A stretch of DNA of 64,000 nucleotides. Source: Xanthostigma xanthostigma. Lineage: Eukaryota; Arthropoda; Insecta; Raphidioptera; Raphidiidae. Where the stretch lies: contig OY754464.1 in the NCBI GenBank assembly GCA_963575645.1, positions 70,344,948 through 70,408,947 on the forward strand. The letters are read 5' to 3'. Shown one piece after another: positions 54,801 to 64,000 of this stretch. The notes beneath the pieces are model-generated. The model had not been told where the DNA came from, ran no database searches, and worked only from the letters and a program-made list of their open reading frames with translations. Position 1 is the first letter of the stretch; every line of letters begins with the position of its first letter. Position numbers and translations under genes: made by a program.

Positions 54801-57800
54801 CTTTTTACTGTCTATCATTGCAAATGATGTGCTAATTGTCAATAATAAATTAATAATTCTTACCAAACATTTTAGGTGAAGGGCGTTAATCTTTTTTATG
54901 ATCAATTCAAGGTACTTGCGCTTCAATGACGATTTTTAGTAATAGCATTACGTTAGTCAATGGTAATAGTGATTTGTTAAATGGTTAAGAGAAATCTACA
55001 GCCCCCTTCTTCCGACAAATATTTTATTACACGCTTCCAATCGTAGGTATTTTTGTTCTAAATAAGGGTATTATACAAGGCCGTAGCCAGGAATTTAATT
55101 CGGGGGGAGTCGAGCTTTGGACCAGTGACAATAAGTAACAACTTTATTTTAAAACTAGCGGTCCCGTCCGGTTTCACCCGGGTGTAAAAGAACGAATGGG
55201 GAAGGGAGGAACATGAGTACATCTTAGTTTACCGAGATGAATGTTGTGTCCAAATTTCATGATGATCGGAGTTACCGTTCAAAAGCTTTTGTCGATAAAA
55301 AGCAGTATTTACACTTTTTTAAACTAGTATTTTTTTAATTAATTAAATAAAATTAAAATAAATTTAAATGTAAGCCTTAGAAGAAAGCAATGTAGAAAAT
55401 AAAAAAAAAATAAAAATAATTTCGCCCAACGTGGAGCTCGAACCCACGACCCTCGCACGCTCTACCGATTAAGCCATCCGAGGTTATGTACTCTCAACGC
55501 TAATATGAGTATATTTAGTTAGTGCATTTCACCTAAATAGAAGCTTATTTTTGTGATACATTTTGGCAACATTTTTTATTAATGCTCCGCTCCTAATGGT
55601 CGTAGCGTGATATTATATAGCTTATAGCCTTCCTCGATAAATGGGCTATCAAACAAAAAAATTTTTTTCAATTTGAACTAGTAGTTGCTGAGATTAACGC
55701 GTTCAAACAAACAAACAAACAAACTCTTCAGCTTTATATATTAATATAGATATAGATAAGCACACATATTCTGTATATTATAATACACACATACAAAAAT
55801 TAAAAGGCAGCTGACTTAGATTTTGCCGAAAGAGTTTAATGATTCAATTAATTTATTAACAATGCATTACATTTCGATTTTATTCGTTCCGAAGAACGTG
55901 GAATCCAATTATCGTATCACAGATCGAAAAAAGAGTCGAACATATTTCAGTAAGTATATGTATAAAACGGTGGGTTGGCTGAGACATTTCGGGAGGGGTT
56001 TGGACCTCCAAAACACCCTCCCTTCTACCTACGGCCTTGAGGGTATATGCATGTAACTTATATTTAAATAAATAAAATAATCGACCAATTTTTCAAACGT
56101 TAATCAAAGATTTGAATTTTAACTTATATTTATTTCAAATATTATTTTTTGTAATTATTATTGCAATTGATTATACTCGAAATAGTTTTTTATTTTTAAA
56201 TTTTTGCTGAATAATAAATATAAATTAAGCGAAATATAAAATATCGAAACGCATGATGTTGATTAGACCATAGTGTGACGTCAAAAACCATGTAAACACG
56301 ACTATTCGTATGGTTGCCGTAGAATAATTGCCTCTTTTTACAATAAAATTTATGTAAACAAAATTGTTGACATGGCTTATGACGCCACAGAAATCCCGCG
56401 CCAAAAACGATTTATAACCGACGAAAAACAAAAACGGAGGAGGTTCTCAAGTCGACGCGTATATTTTTTTGTTTGTTTTTTTTTTAATTTATGTATGACC
56501 ACGCATAACTTTTTACAGAGTAGTCCGATTTTGATAATTATTTTTTTGTTTGAAAGGGTATACCTCGAAGTTGGTCCCATATAAATTTGGTAAAAAAATT
56601 CCAACCCTAAGGGTAGGAAAACAGGGGATGATTGATTGTTCACTCACTGATTGTAATGTATGACCACACATAACTTTTTACAGAGTAGTCCAATTTTGAT
56701 TATTCTTTTTTTATTGGAAAGGGTATACCCCGAAGCTGGTCCCATTAAAAATTTGGAAAAAAATAGGGGTGAAATATTGTTTACTCACAGATTTTCATGC
56801 TGAGTTGTGTATTATAATTATAAATTATATATAGCCACAAAAAAATTATAAAATAAAAACTTTTTAGCAAAAAAATTAAACCGCCGAAAAACTGAAAAGC
56901 AAAAAATAATAAATCTTTTTATTTAACTAAGTTCTATCTAAGTTGTTGAACGTATGTGACAGTCTAGTATATCTAAGTAATTTTGAGTCGGCGTCAAACA
57001 ATCAATGAACAAAGATCACTAAAAGAAATAACCAAATCAAATTAACAATGATACGTGAAATCTCCAGCGATAAACATTAACATTCCAAACATGCGCTCTC
57101 CACACGACCACTCGCAAAGACGTATGCCCTCAGTGTGTGCCCGTTCGGGTTGCTCTGTCGCTGACATTAACTTTGTGAACGCTCAGAGATTTCCTAAGAA
57201 GGATTGTTGACGCCGACTCAAAATTACTTAGATATACTAGACTGTCACATACGTTCAACTACTTAGATAGAACTTAGTTAAATAAAAAGATTTATTATTT
57301 TTTGCTTTTCAGTTTTTCGGCGGTTGAATTTTTTTGCTAAAAAGATTTTTCAAAATCATTTTTGATTTTCACTTGTAATTCTTGTGTTCAACAGGTGGTA
57401 GTGGAGGTTTCGATATATTCAGTAAGTTCTCATCGTTAAAGGGAGGTGGTTCTAGTGGAGGAGGTTTTAGTAGAGGTGGTTCAAGCGGAGGAGCAGGATG
57501 TCAAACATATCAAGGGGGAGGAAGCACTATGCACTATGGGGGTGGGGGAAATGCACAATATGGAAGTGGAGGCACTTCACACAGTAGTAATACGGGCTAT
57601 GGTGGAAGCGGTTCCTACGGCACGTCCAATAGGGCTCACGTCGGTGGATCTACATCTGGGGGATATGGAGGTCTCAGAAATATTTTTTCAGTTTCTTTTT
57701 TCATTAAATAGTTTGTACATATTATTATAATGTAAATAAAAAAAACAATTTATAGGTAGCGCAGGAGGAAGTTTTGGATATGGCGGAAGCGGTGGTGGAT

Positions 57801-59448
57801 CTTCATTTGGTGGTAAATTTGGAGGAGGCGGTAAGAATATTTAAAACTTTAAATAATTCTCTAATGAAGATTATATACGTATATCTTAAAGTAATAAGGT
57901 ACTTGCATGCATTGTTTTTATAGAGCAATAAATTCGGAACAAAGAGATTTATTTTGATTATCAAAAAACTCAAAATACTAATTTATGTATCTATCTAAAA
58001 CATAAATACAGTTTTTATGTACGGCCTGTGGCATTACCTATGCTAAAATCAGCAACCATCTAGTTTTAACAGTCAGACGAGTCATATAATAGCATTACTT
58101 CCGAGCAGTCAAATAGGCAAAAAAAAATTGGTTGTCTGTAAAGTCGGTTTACGGATGATAGTTTTACGTGGTAACGTCATAAAGAAACATTGATGAAAAA
58201 TTGCAAGTGCACACTCAGGCGGAACGCGACACTTTTCGGAACGTTACACTTTATCGTGCATGCAGCCGGTGTTTCATCAATTTATAAGACGTTATCACGT
58301 CAAAAGAAGACAACCTCGGAATTGAACGGAATAAGTTGAATCTTTATTTTGGCATTCTAAATGTTATTTCAAAAGTCTCATAAGGTCACGTGTGAGGATA
58401 TTCAAGGTCAAAGGTCGCAAAAATCAGTTTTTTTGGAAATATCTCGCTTCCTTTGCCTCGAATAGAATTTACATTTATTATAAAAGTTGTAGAGTATAAA
58501 ATTCTCTACAAATTTCGTCTCAAGCAATTTTAACCGTTTTTAAGAGATAGAGCTCGGGTGGCTATTAAAAATCGCTAGTCACTCGTTCATAAAATAGTGG
58601 ACATAAACTACTATTAAAATTTTATTAATAATTTTACCAATCGTTTCGCTTTAACATATCGTTCAATCTTTCTCGGACTTTAGAGTTTAGTTAAAATTGA
58701 TGTGATTTTAATTCTGCATAATAAAAATTCATGCAAGTAGGTACCTTATTGCTTCAATAAATTGATTTTATGGATCTTCATTGGAGATTGAAATTGTATA
58801 TATTCTACTGAATTTAAATAAGAAGAAATTTATTTTTTAGGTGGCGCAGGTGGTTTTGATTTATCAAGTTTGACAAGAAAATTTTCATCATTTGGTGGTG
58901 GCTCTGGAGGAAGTGGAGCTTTTGATTTATCAAGTCTGAAAAATAAATTCTCTTCTTTAGGAGGAAGCGGCGGTGGAAGCCATGGTGGCGGCGGTGGATT
59001 TGATTTATCAAGTTTGACGAACAAATTCTCTTCGTTTGGAGGCGGTTCGGGAGGAAGTGGTGGGGGTGGCGGAGGATTCGATTTATCAAGTTTGACAAAG
59101 AAATTTTCGTCGTTCGGAGGAAGCGGAGGTGGTGGTTCGTCAGGGGGATCTGGAGGTGGAGGTTTTGATTTGTCAAGTTTGACCAAGAAATTTTCATCAT
59201 TTGGCGGAGGTGGAGGCTCATCGGGAGGGTCTGGGAAGGGAGGTTTTGATTTGTCAAGTTTAACCAATAAATTTTCATCGTTGGGAGGAAGTGGAGGTGG
59301 GAGTTATGGAGGAGGCGGCGGTGGTTTCGATTTATCTAGTTTGACAAATAAATTCTCCTCCTTAGGTGGTGGCGGAGGAAGTTCGGGCGGAGGTGGAGGA
59401 TTCTCATTAGATAGTATAAAAAATAAATTTTCATCATTTAAGGGCTGA
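48822..59448 (+). CDS. Secreted glycine-rich protein with FDLSSL..KFSS repeats, five exons
   Basis: Predicted exons: 48822-48830 (MVK), 49802-49877, 57395-57670, 57756-57830 and 58841-59448, together 347 residues. The first 22 residues form a signal peptide (hydrophobic core ITIGICICASLCG, cleavage likely after HA, before EPFSFGG), so the product is secreted. Exon 3 encodes a Gly/Ser-rich segment with one FDIFSKFSSL motif, one Cys and several Tyr. Exon 5 has eight units of FDLSSL[T/K][N/K]KFSS[F/L] separated by Gly-rich spacers, the last diverged (FSLDSIKNKFSSFKG). Introns after exons 2-4 are all phase 1, splitting a GGT codon. The exon 3 donor (GGAG|GTCTCA) is weak, and further exons in the 7.5-kb intron cannot be excluded. 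Likely a structural cuticle, egg-shell, silk or salivary protein; no family is recognised. Confidence 0.75.
49396..49617 (-). mobile_element. Helentron-like element, copy 5
   Basis: Short-form copy in the first intron of the glycine-rich gene. It has both family ends (TTGGTTGTCTGTAAAG and GACGTTATCACGTCA) and the inner GCTCAGGCGGAACGTGACAC block. The segment after the left inverted motif differs from other copies (CATAAAGAAACATTGA), a version shared with copy 6. Confidence 0.65.
50874..51065 (+). repeat. ACTAG-type repeat start followed by hAT-like end
   Basis: AACTAGTGACCCGGTCCGAC at 50873 matches the start of the ACTAGCGG families; at 50927 CCAGTGGCGTAGCGTG resembles a hAT end like that at 11297. 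Both look like truncated fragments. Confidence 0.35.
51073..51411. mobile_element. MITE with CGTATTCCTCTCGGGAG inverted ends
   Basis: TCGTATTCCTCTCGGGAG followed by CTAATTTGGAATGA on the left faces the complementary AATTAGTTATAG..CTCCCGAGAGG block on the right; the outermost bases (TACAGGT and ACCACCCTATA) also agree loosely. Non-coding. Confidence 0.6.
52316..52698 (+). repeat. Tandem duplication, 192-bp period, two copies
   Basis: The segment starting TTAGAAGTCAAAAGCACTCG at 52316 recurs at 52508 with about ten scattered differences over 190 bp. It is non-coding. Confidence 0.85.
53145..53345 (+). mobile_element. tRNA-derived SINE
   Basis: The head has an A box (TATGGTCAGCGTGCTGG) and B box (GGGTTCGAATCCC, about 53188-53200). 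Acceptor-stem pairing is absent, and the body contains CCAAGAGGTAATGCCATTCC, so it is a SINE rather than a tRNA gene. The tail is a TATATG-rich run. Confidence 0.6.
53396..53597. repeat. Inverted repeat, arms about 62 bp
   Basis: GGCGGCCGTAATATGACGGT near the left end faces its complement near the right end, with a few differences along the arms (ends CGGTTCCGCAG and CTACGGTGCCGC). Non-coding MITE-like sequence. Confidence 0.7.
53628..54489. mobile_element. Inverted-repeat element, arms about 200 bp
   Basis: The left arm (TTAGTTCACATGTACC, CAAAAACTATTGCAAACATC, TTCTAATTTTAATTTAGAGG) is complementary to the right arm ending near 54489, with moderate divergence. The centre holds a small palindrome (GTGCAACTAGTGCGAC). 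Older than the other fold-back elements, judging by divergence. Confidence 0.65.
55156..55745 (+). repeat. ACTAGCGG-type repeat, subfamily B, with tRNA-like insert
   Basis: The block order matches 26231-26576 (CCGAGATGAATGTTGTGTCC, GCTCCGCTCCTAATGGTC, then ATAAATGGGCTATCAAAC). About 260 bp between 55296 and 55560 has no counterpart there and includes the tRNA-like segment. Confidence 0.6.
55424..55484 (-). repeat. tRNA-like segment (Pol III boxes), shortened
   Basis: On the minus strand the A box TGGCTTAATCGGTAGAGC and B box GGTTCGAGCTCC are present, but only about 15 nt separate the D arm from the T arm, so there is no anticodon arm. It is a tRNA-derived SINE head or tRNA pseudogene, not a working tRNA. 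Confidence 0.55.
56440..56859 (+). repeat. GGAGGAGGTTCTC-type dispersed repeat
   Basis: Related to 30099-30398. The phrase ACGCATAACTTTTTACAGAG and the following 60 bases occur twice about 160 bp apart (about 56500 and 56660), with GGTATACCTCGAAGTTGGTC changed to GGTATACCCCGAAGCTGGTC. Non-coding. Confidence 0.55.
56860..57344. mobile_element. Fold-back element, arms about 135 bp
   Basis: The left arm runs from CTTTTTAGCAAAAAAATTAA through CCGCCGAAAAACTG to GAGTCGGCGTCAA, and the right arm is its near-exact complement, ending CTAAAAAG at 57344. The centre is about 200 bp of more GC-rich sequence. It ends only 50 bp before the acceptor of exon 3 of the glycine-rich gene. Confidence 0.8.
58119..58302 (-). 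mobile_element. Helentron-like element, copy 6 (shortest)
   Basis: A 184-bp copy in the last intron of the glycine-rich gene. The left end has one change (ACGGATGATAG), and the inner block is reduced to CTCAGGCGGAACGCGACAC plus the conserved right end. Confidence 0.65.
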
Positions 59449-62274
59449 AACAATTAAAGTGCGTAGTAGATCTATAGAAACTAGTTCATTTCTGTATACT
59501 TAATGTTGAAATAATTTCAAATATTGTTTCGAGAATCGAACGCTGGTACCGTGTTAATTTTTTTAAGATTTATAAGTGTTTGTTATTATAAATTATAATG
59601 ATCTCTCATAATAATTTTTTCTTCATACTTCGATGGAAAGTACATACTTTCGGCATCAATTGTAAGGCAGAAAGTCTAACATTTACGCACTGGTGAGATT
59701 ACACGCACTGATGCGCGAAGTACGTACGTTCGGGTGGTAGTAAAGAAAAATAACCTATCAACTGTTGTTCAGATGTCGTTCCCATAGCAACCCTATTACA
59801 TTTTAGCTAACAGTCGCGAACAGCTGTCATTCGTGTTTTTACGTACAACCTCAAATCTGTGTTTTATGTAATTAATAAGTAATTAATTAATGAATGTATT
59901 TAATAAGCGTACTTATGACCGAGATATGCAGAAAAATAGTATACACCACACTGACTGAAAGTTTGATATTCTTGCACTGCGCGTGATGATGCCCTCGGCC
60001 AAGAATATTAAATTTTAGGCCCTTGTGGTGTAATATACTATTTTATTCGTTGAAAATTTATTTCATGTTTTTTTGCAAAGGTGTTACACCTAACACGTGC
60101 ATGAAACATTTTCTTACGAGGAACACGAATTACATGTAAAATAGTGTACCAAAATAGAGATTCTTTTTAAGTTATTTTAGGTGGAAATAATATGTTACAA
60201 AAATATTATAAGCATGGAAGAAAAATAAACAGACAGCTTTTTGTGATTCAGTTCTATAATAACAATAATTATTCATTATTGCTCCAAAGACAAGAAATCG
60301 TATAGGACAAGTCAATTACAACGATAAAATTACATGTTTAAAAATTCATTCATAATGTAAAAACATTTAGTAGTTAAGAAGGCCTTAAGTCTTTTCTTAA
60401 ACTGTTGACAATTGTTAACAATTTTTTATTTCTTCAGGTAGAAGATTGTATATTTTAGTACTGCAGTATAATTGACTTTTCTTATACAATGTTAAATTGT
60501 TCCTATTTCTTTAGAGAAATTAGTGATGATTATTATCCTTATGAAATATATTCGATTGAATTTTAAATTTTGATGTACCTACGTTTTTTTTATCATTCAT
60601 GCTGGGTGTCAGCTTTAAATCTAGATTTAAGAATATCATTTGTTTTCAACTAAATGAAGATTTCTATTTAGTTGAAAACGAATAGCATTTTTAAATATAA
60701 AGTTGAAACTCAGCGTGTTTTTGGGAATAAAAAGTTGTCTGTTATTAAATTATATAAGTATCTATTTTTTGTAAATAAGTAAGTAATTTTTTTCTATATG
60801 CACACAAAAAGAATGATCACTTTTAGGTAACGGAAGTTAAATATCTTTGGGAATTTTCACGGGAAAGTGGATGGCAAAATTAAGACCAACAACTCTTTTG
60901 TTACAAGTCTCCTGTTCCTAGAGTCTTATAAAAATAGTTTCGAATCGGTGATCTTAGTAGATAGCGCATTCTTCTTTTTAAATTAAAATAATTAAACTCT
61001 ATAATCCGAGAAACTTTGATCGATTCGTTCAAGCAGAAGACATAATTTATTAAAGTCGCTGTGCAAGCCTAGTACTATTTGTATGTGCGCTGACGTCAAA
61101 AGCTTTTTGGTAAAACTTATAGGTTTCTTAGTAACCTACTGTTAATGCTTACGTGTCATTCTCACAAAACAATGGTTTACCCAAAGTACTTTTGACGTCA
61201 GCGAGACTTCAGATTTTAGTTAAGACTTTTATTCAAACGTAGGTATATATTTGAATAGAACTTAAACTAATGCTTTAAAACAAATTAACTAAAATCTGAA
61301 AAGCATTGCATTTTTCTGATTCTTATTTGCACATCTTCTGTAAATTGTATTTTTTGTTGTTTACTGGAATAATTATTATTTATCTGTTGTCTTATTATGT
61401 CTTTATATACAAAATCCCGGTATGCGTGTGTTTGTAATTCTTCTCCTCCTAAACGACTGGACTGATTTTGATGAATTTTATGGGGTCACCTGAATTATTC
61501 TTAGCTATAGCTGGACCCGGTAGGAGGCGCCGTTGTCGAGATCCAGAAATATATTTTTTTGAATTTTCTGACCAATTTTTTTTTAATTCAATATTTTTTT
61601 ATATTCATGACTTATTAAATCTGTATTTGAGGTATTTCAATTATACTGTATAAAAGATTTAATTTCAAAAATTATATTTTGCTAGCGAGATCTGCCTACC
61701 GAGTCCGCTATTAGGTTCTAAAATATGACGAATATGAAATGTTATTTTATAATACACATGTGTTTCAAAATAGCACGGTATTATAATGTCATTATAGGGA
61801 TGTGTTTTTCACCAAAAGATAAGTTGAAACCTCGTATAAACATAATATGTCTCAAAGTAATGCTGTTTTCAACAAAACGAAGGCATTTTGAATAATTACT
61901 TTAAACGTTTTATTTAAAAAAAAATATCTTTGTGCCTCAACATTTCGGTAATAAATCAATTTGAGAAATAAATTAATATGCGCTTTTTTGTTTATTTCGT
62001 GACTGAGAACATATCCTTACAATGGTGAGTGCAATTTTGAAACACCCTGTATAGACTTTTTAACTTATTCTTCAAATTTTCAATTTTAGATTGTAGTTTT
62101 TGTGTACATAAATTGGGACAGATTTATTGGCTTTAGTTATTACACTATGAACTGTAAATTGTTAAATTATGTATTATAAAAATGTAAATATATTTTTTAA
62201 AAGACAATTCAATCAACTTTTTCCATTATACTTACTTCTACTTTTTTGCCTCATCCTCTTAATAGCAAATGTGT
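59449..62274. other. Downstream region, repeats only
   Basis: No gene is supported. 59852-59953 is the plus-strand copy of the repeat at 14296-14395. Around 61390-61560 there is a common insect repeat phrase (CTCCTAAACGACTGGACTG then TTTTGATGAATTTTATGG). An isolated end-like word ACACCCTGTATAG lies at 62043. Confidence 0.4.
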
Positions 62275-62948
62275 AAAAAAAATTGGTTGTCTGTAAAGTC
62301 GGTTTACGGACGATAGTTTTACGTGATAACGTATTCCGTAATACATAACCTAAACCTCCCAAAATTTGGTTTCAATCCGCTTATCCTTGGTGTCGGAATG
62401 ATAAGAAATGTCAAAAGTGACGTTTGCAACTGTCAAAGTATTATGTTCTAATAATAATTAGTTATTCCAATACTTAACTTAGAAGGCGTTGCATTTCACA
62501 AAATACTAATGTCAAAAAATTGAATTAAACATTAGAAATGCAGCCGTTTTCATGTTAAGACAAGACATACGTTATTTTCTAATTTCCATGTACGGCAAAC
62601 AAAGACAACCGACCGCGTCGCGCCATGCATTAGACAACATTGCATTTATACAGCTATTTTTCTATATAAATTTGTATAAAAAAACTGTTTAGGCAAATTC
62701 TGTTATACGAAATCTATGTAAAATGTTCTCCTCTTTCGTTTAAGACTGGTTTCAAATAGATCTGATTTAAATTGAGCGAGAAATTAGCAAAAAGCACGCA
62801 CAGGGTCAGGCGGAACGTTACGCGTTAGGAACGTTACGTTAGGAACGTTACGACCGTTAGGAACGTTACATTTTTTCGTACATGCAGCCGGTGTTTTATC
62901 AATTTATAAGATTGGTGATTCATCAATTTATAAGACGTTATCACGTCA
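62275..62948 (-). mobile_element. Helentron-like element, copy 7 (long form)
   Basis: The 674-bp copy matches copy 3 almost throughout. A GTTAGGAACGTTAC unit is repeated near 62825-62865, a local expansion not seen in copy 3. Right flank is CAATACG, so the A run seen after other copies is absent here. Confidence 0.7.
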
Positions 62949-63638
62949 ATACGTAAAAACAATTGAAAATACATACGCTGGGGTTGAAATTGGGAGTTTT
63001 CCTTTATTGATTAGATGAAAACCTCCTGAAAATTTTTTGAGCTAACTTTGTAGTTTAAAACGGTTAAAAATGAAACAATCAATATAATTTTTGATGCATG
63101 TTTTGATAATAATAGATTTGTGCATCTAGATCAGAAAGTGAAATCTTGCTGTACCAGACCCATATTTCTCGCTGATTGACCAGTCGAAGCTTGAAAGCAC
63201 GTTGAATTTAACAAACACAATTTTTTATGAAACTCGACCGCGACAAAAGTAGCGGAATTTTCGGTTTCACCGTCTTACAGTCTTGTCTCACGGGGGCTGT
63301 GCTCCGCTTAGCAGCGGCAACAGTAATGAAGACTTTGACGTCACCGTATTTTGTCTCACGGGCCTGCGTTCCGCTTGGAATTAATTGGCGTAATTTTATA
63401 TACACTTTGAATTTTTTTGGTCAGAAACCTTAGCGGGCGAGCACACAACAATTTACCAAAGTTTCATCGTAATCTAATAAATGGTATAAAGGAATGCATA
63501 GGCCCAGAACAGATGAACATTCATTTTTACATACTAGATATAATTATATTTCATTGACGGAACAGGTTTATCACCTGAAAGCATCAAATAGGTCACTTGA
63601 TGATCCGCGGGATATAGTTTGCTCACGCCTTTGTGATA
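62949..63638. other. Intergenic, no gene supported
   Basis: A 68-codon plus-strand frame (63227-63433) overlaps a GC-richer segment containing TTTGTCTCACGGGCCTGCG twice in related form (63290, 63350); it looks like a repeat fragment rather than a gene. Confidence 0.35.
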
Positions 63639-63644
63639 ATCTAT

Positions 63645-64000
63645 AATAGGCCCCACTCACGATCAAACTTCATGCCACAGTTCAGTGTTCAAACTTATAG
63701 TTCAGTGAAGCATGATAATGTGTGGGACAAATAAACACTGAAACCAACACTGAAGTCAAGCATGAACTCATCAAATGCATCTTGATTTTTGAACGACTTC
63801 AGTGTTCAGTGTTCAAGTAAACTGCTGTGTGTGTGGGTTTTTTTCAGTTCAGTTTTTGGAGTTCTGTGTTTTGTACAACCAGAAGCCAAAAATCTCAATG
63901 TTGCTGCAAGTCTTTCTTGTGTAGAAATAGATTTTTGCATATTTGTATCCTGGTTCTTAATAAATGTGGTAGCTAATTCCAGTAAATAATTGTAAGTTAA
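63645..64000. mobile_element. Possible PIF/Harbinger-type MITE, cut by window end
   Basis: TAATAGGCCCCACTCACGATC resembles the AGGCC..CACAC ends seen elsewhere. The words CAGTGTTCA and TGAACTATAAG/CTTCAGTG recur in both orientations through 63830, and GTGTGTGTGGG near 63825 could be the other end. Boundaries are uncertain. Confidence 0.3.

Larger units (their letters stand above)
55076..56039. mobile_element. CAAGGCCGTAG-ended element carrying a nested repeat
   Basis: CAAGGCCGTAGCCAGG at the left and CTACCTACGGCCTTG at the right are inverted. The flanks AGGGTATT and AGGGTATA may be an 8-bp duplication if the left border is set at about 55074. The interior includes a GGGGGG stretch, the phrase TTTGGACCTCCAAAACACCC typical of hAT-like insect repeats, and the subfamily B repeat nested inside. 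Confidence 0.5.
49878..57394 (+). other. Large intron of the glycine-rich gene
   Basis: This 7.5-kb interval lies between exons 2 and 3. It holds MITEs, a tandem duplication, two SINE/tRNA-like sequences and a fold-back element, listed separately. I found no additional exon that fits the phase-1 pattern by eye, but small glycine-rich exons could be missed. Confidence 0.5.

Noticed and set aside
57446..57730. Second plus-strand frame over exon 3 (Val/Glu/Met-rich)
   Set aside because: It is the +1 frame of the Gly-rich coding exon and has no independent support.
58814..59278. Proline-rich and Asn/Leu-rich minus-strand frames
   Set aside because: They are antisense shadows of the glycine-rich repeats on the plus strand, where splice sites and a signal peptide support the real gene.
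63227..63433. 68-codon frame
   Set aside because: Overlaps a repeat-like GC-rich segment and has a shadow frame on the other strand; no domain recognised.

Overview
This is AT-rich nuclear DNA from an arthropod, almost certainly an insect. It has spliceosomal introns with GT..AG ends, insect-type Cu/Zn superoxide dismutase and ABCC transporter genes, and a very heavy load of small DNA transposons, tRNA-derived SINEs and one Ty3/Gypsy LTR retrotransposon. The order of insect is not settled by the sequence. There is no bacterial or viral genome here, no CRISPR array and no rRNA. Layout: 1-5 kb is repeat debris (a broken hAT transposase split by a younger hAT element, a SINE, several MITEs). From 5.1 to 13.3 kb lie the last two exons of a minus-strand single-pass membrane protein gene; its last intron (about 7.9 kb) is filled with elements, including a 3.85-kb Gypsy element with identical 161-bp LTRs and a 5-bp target duplication. 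From 13.3 to 19.2 kb there are more MITEs and no recognised gene. At 19.3-21.2 kb is an intronless minus-strand gene for a TAF3-like histone-fold protein; at 21.5-24.5 kb a two-exon minus-strand TMEM267 gene; at 25.1-25.9 kb the two-exon plus-strand Sod1 gene, head to head with TMEM267. After a repeat cluster (26-28.5 kb, including a compound fold-back element) comes a divergent pair: an unrecognised two-exon membrane protein (29.6-31.3 kb, minus) and a USPL1-like zinc-ribbon protein (31.8-34.0 kb, plus). At 37.2-41.3 kb lies a full-length ABCC4/MRP4-like transporter (minus, two exons). From 48.8 to 59.4 kb a plus-strand gene encodes a secreted glycine-rich protein with a signal peptide, only phase-1 internal introns after exon 2, and eight tandem FDLSSL..KFSS units. 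The final 4.5 kb holds only repeats. The genes look like ordinary unlinked housekeeping or tissue genes; I see no pathway linking them. The most notable content is in two places. First, the modular glycine-rich secreted protein. Second, the transposon archaeology: seven copies of one family with Helentron-like asymmetric ends, a concatenated fold-back element with a 9-bp target duplication, several elements with exact 8-bp duplications, and two insertions whose empty site is present in another copy of the host repeat in the same window.
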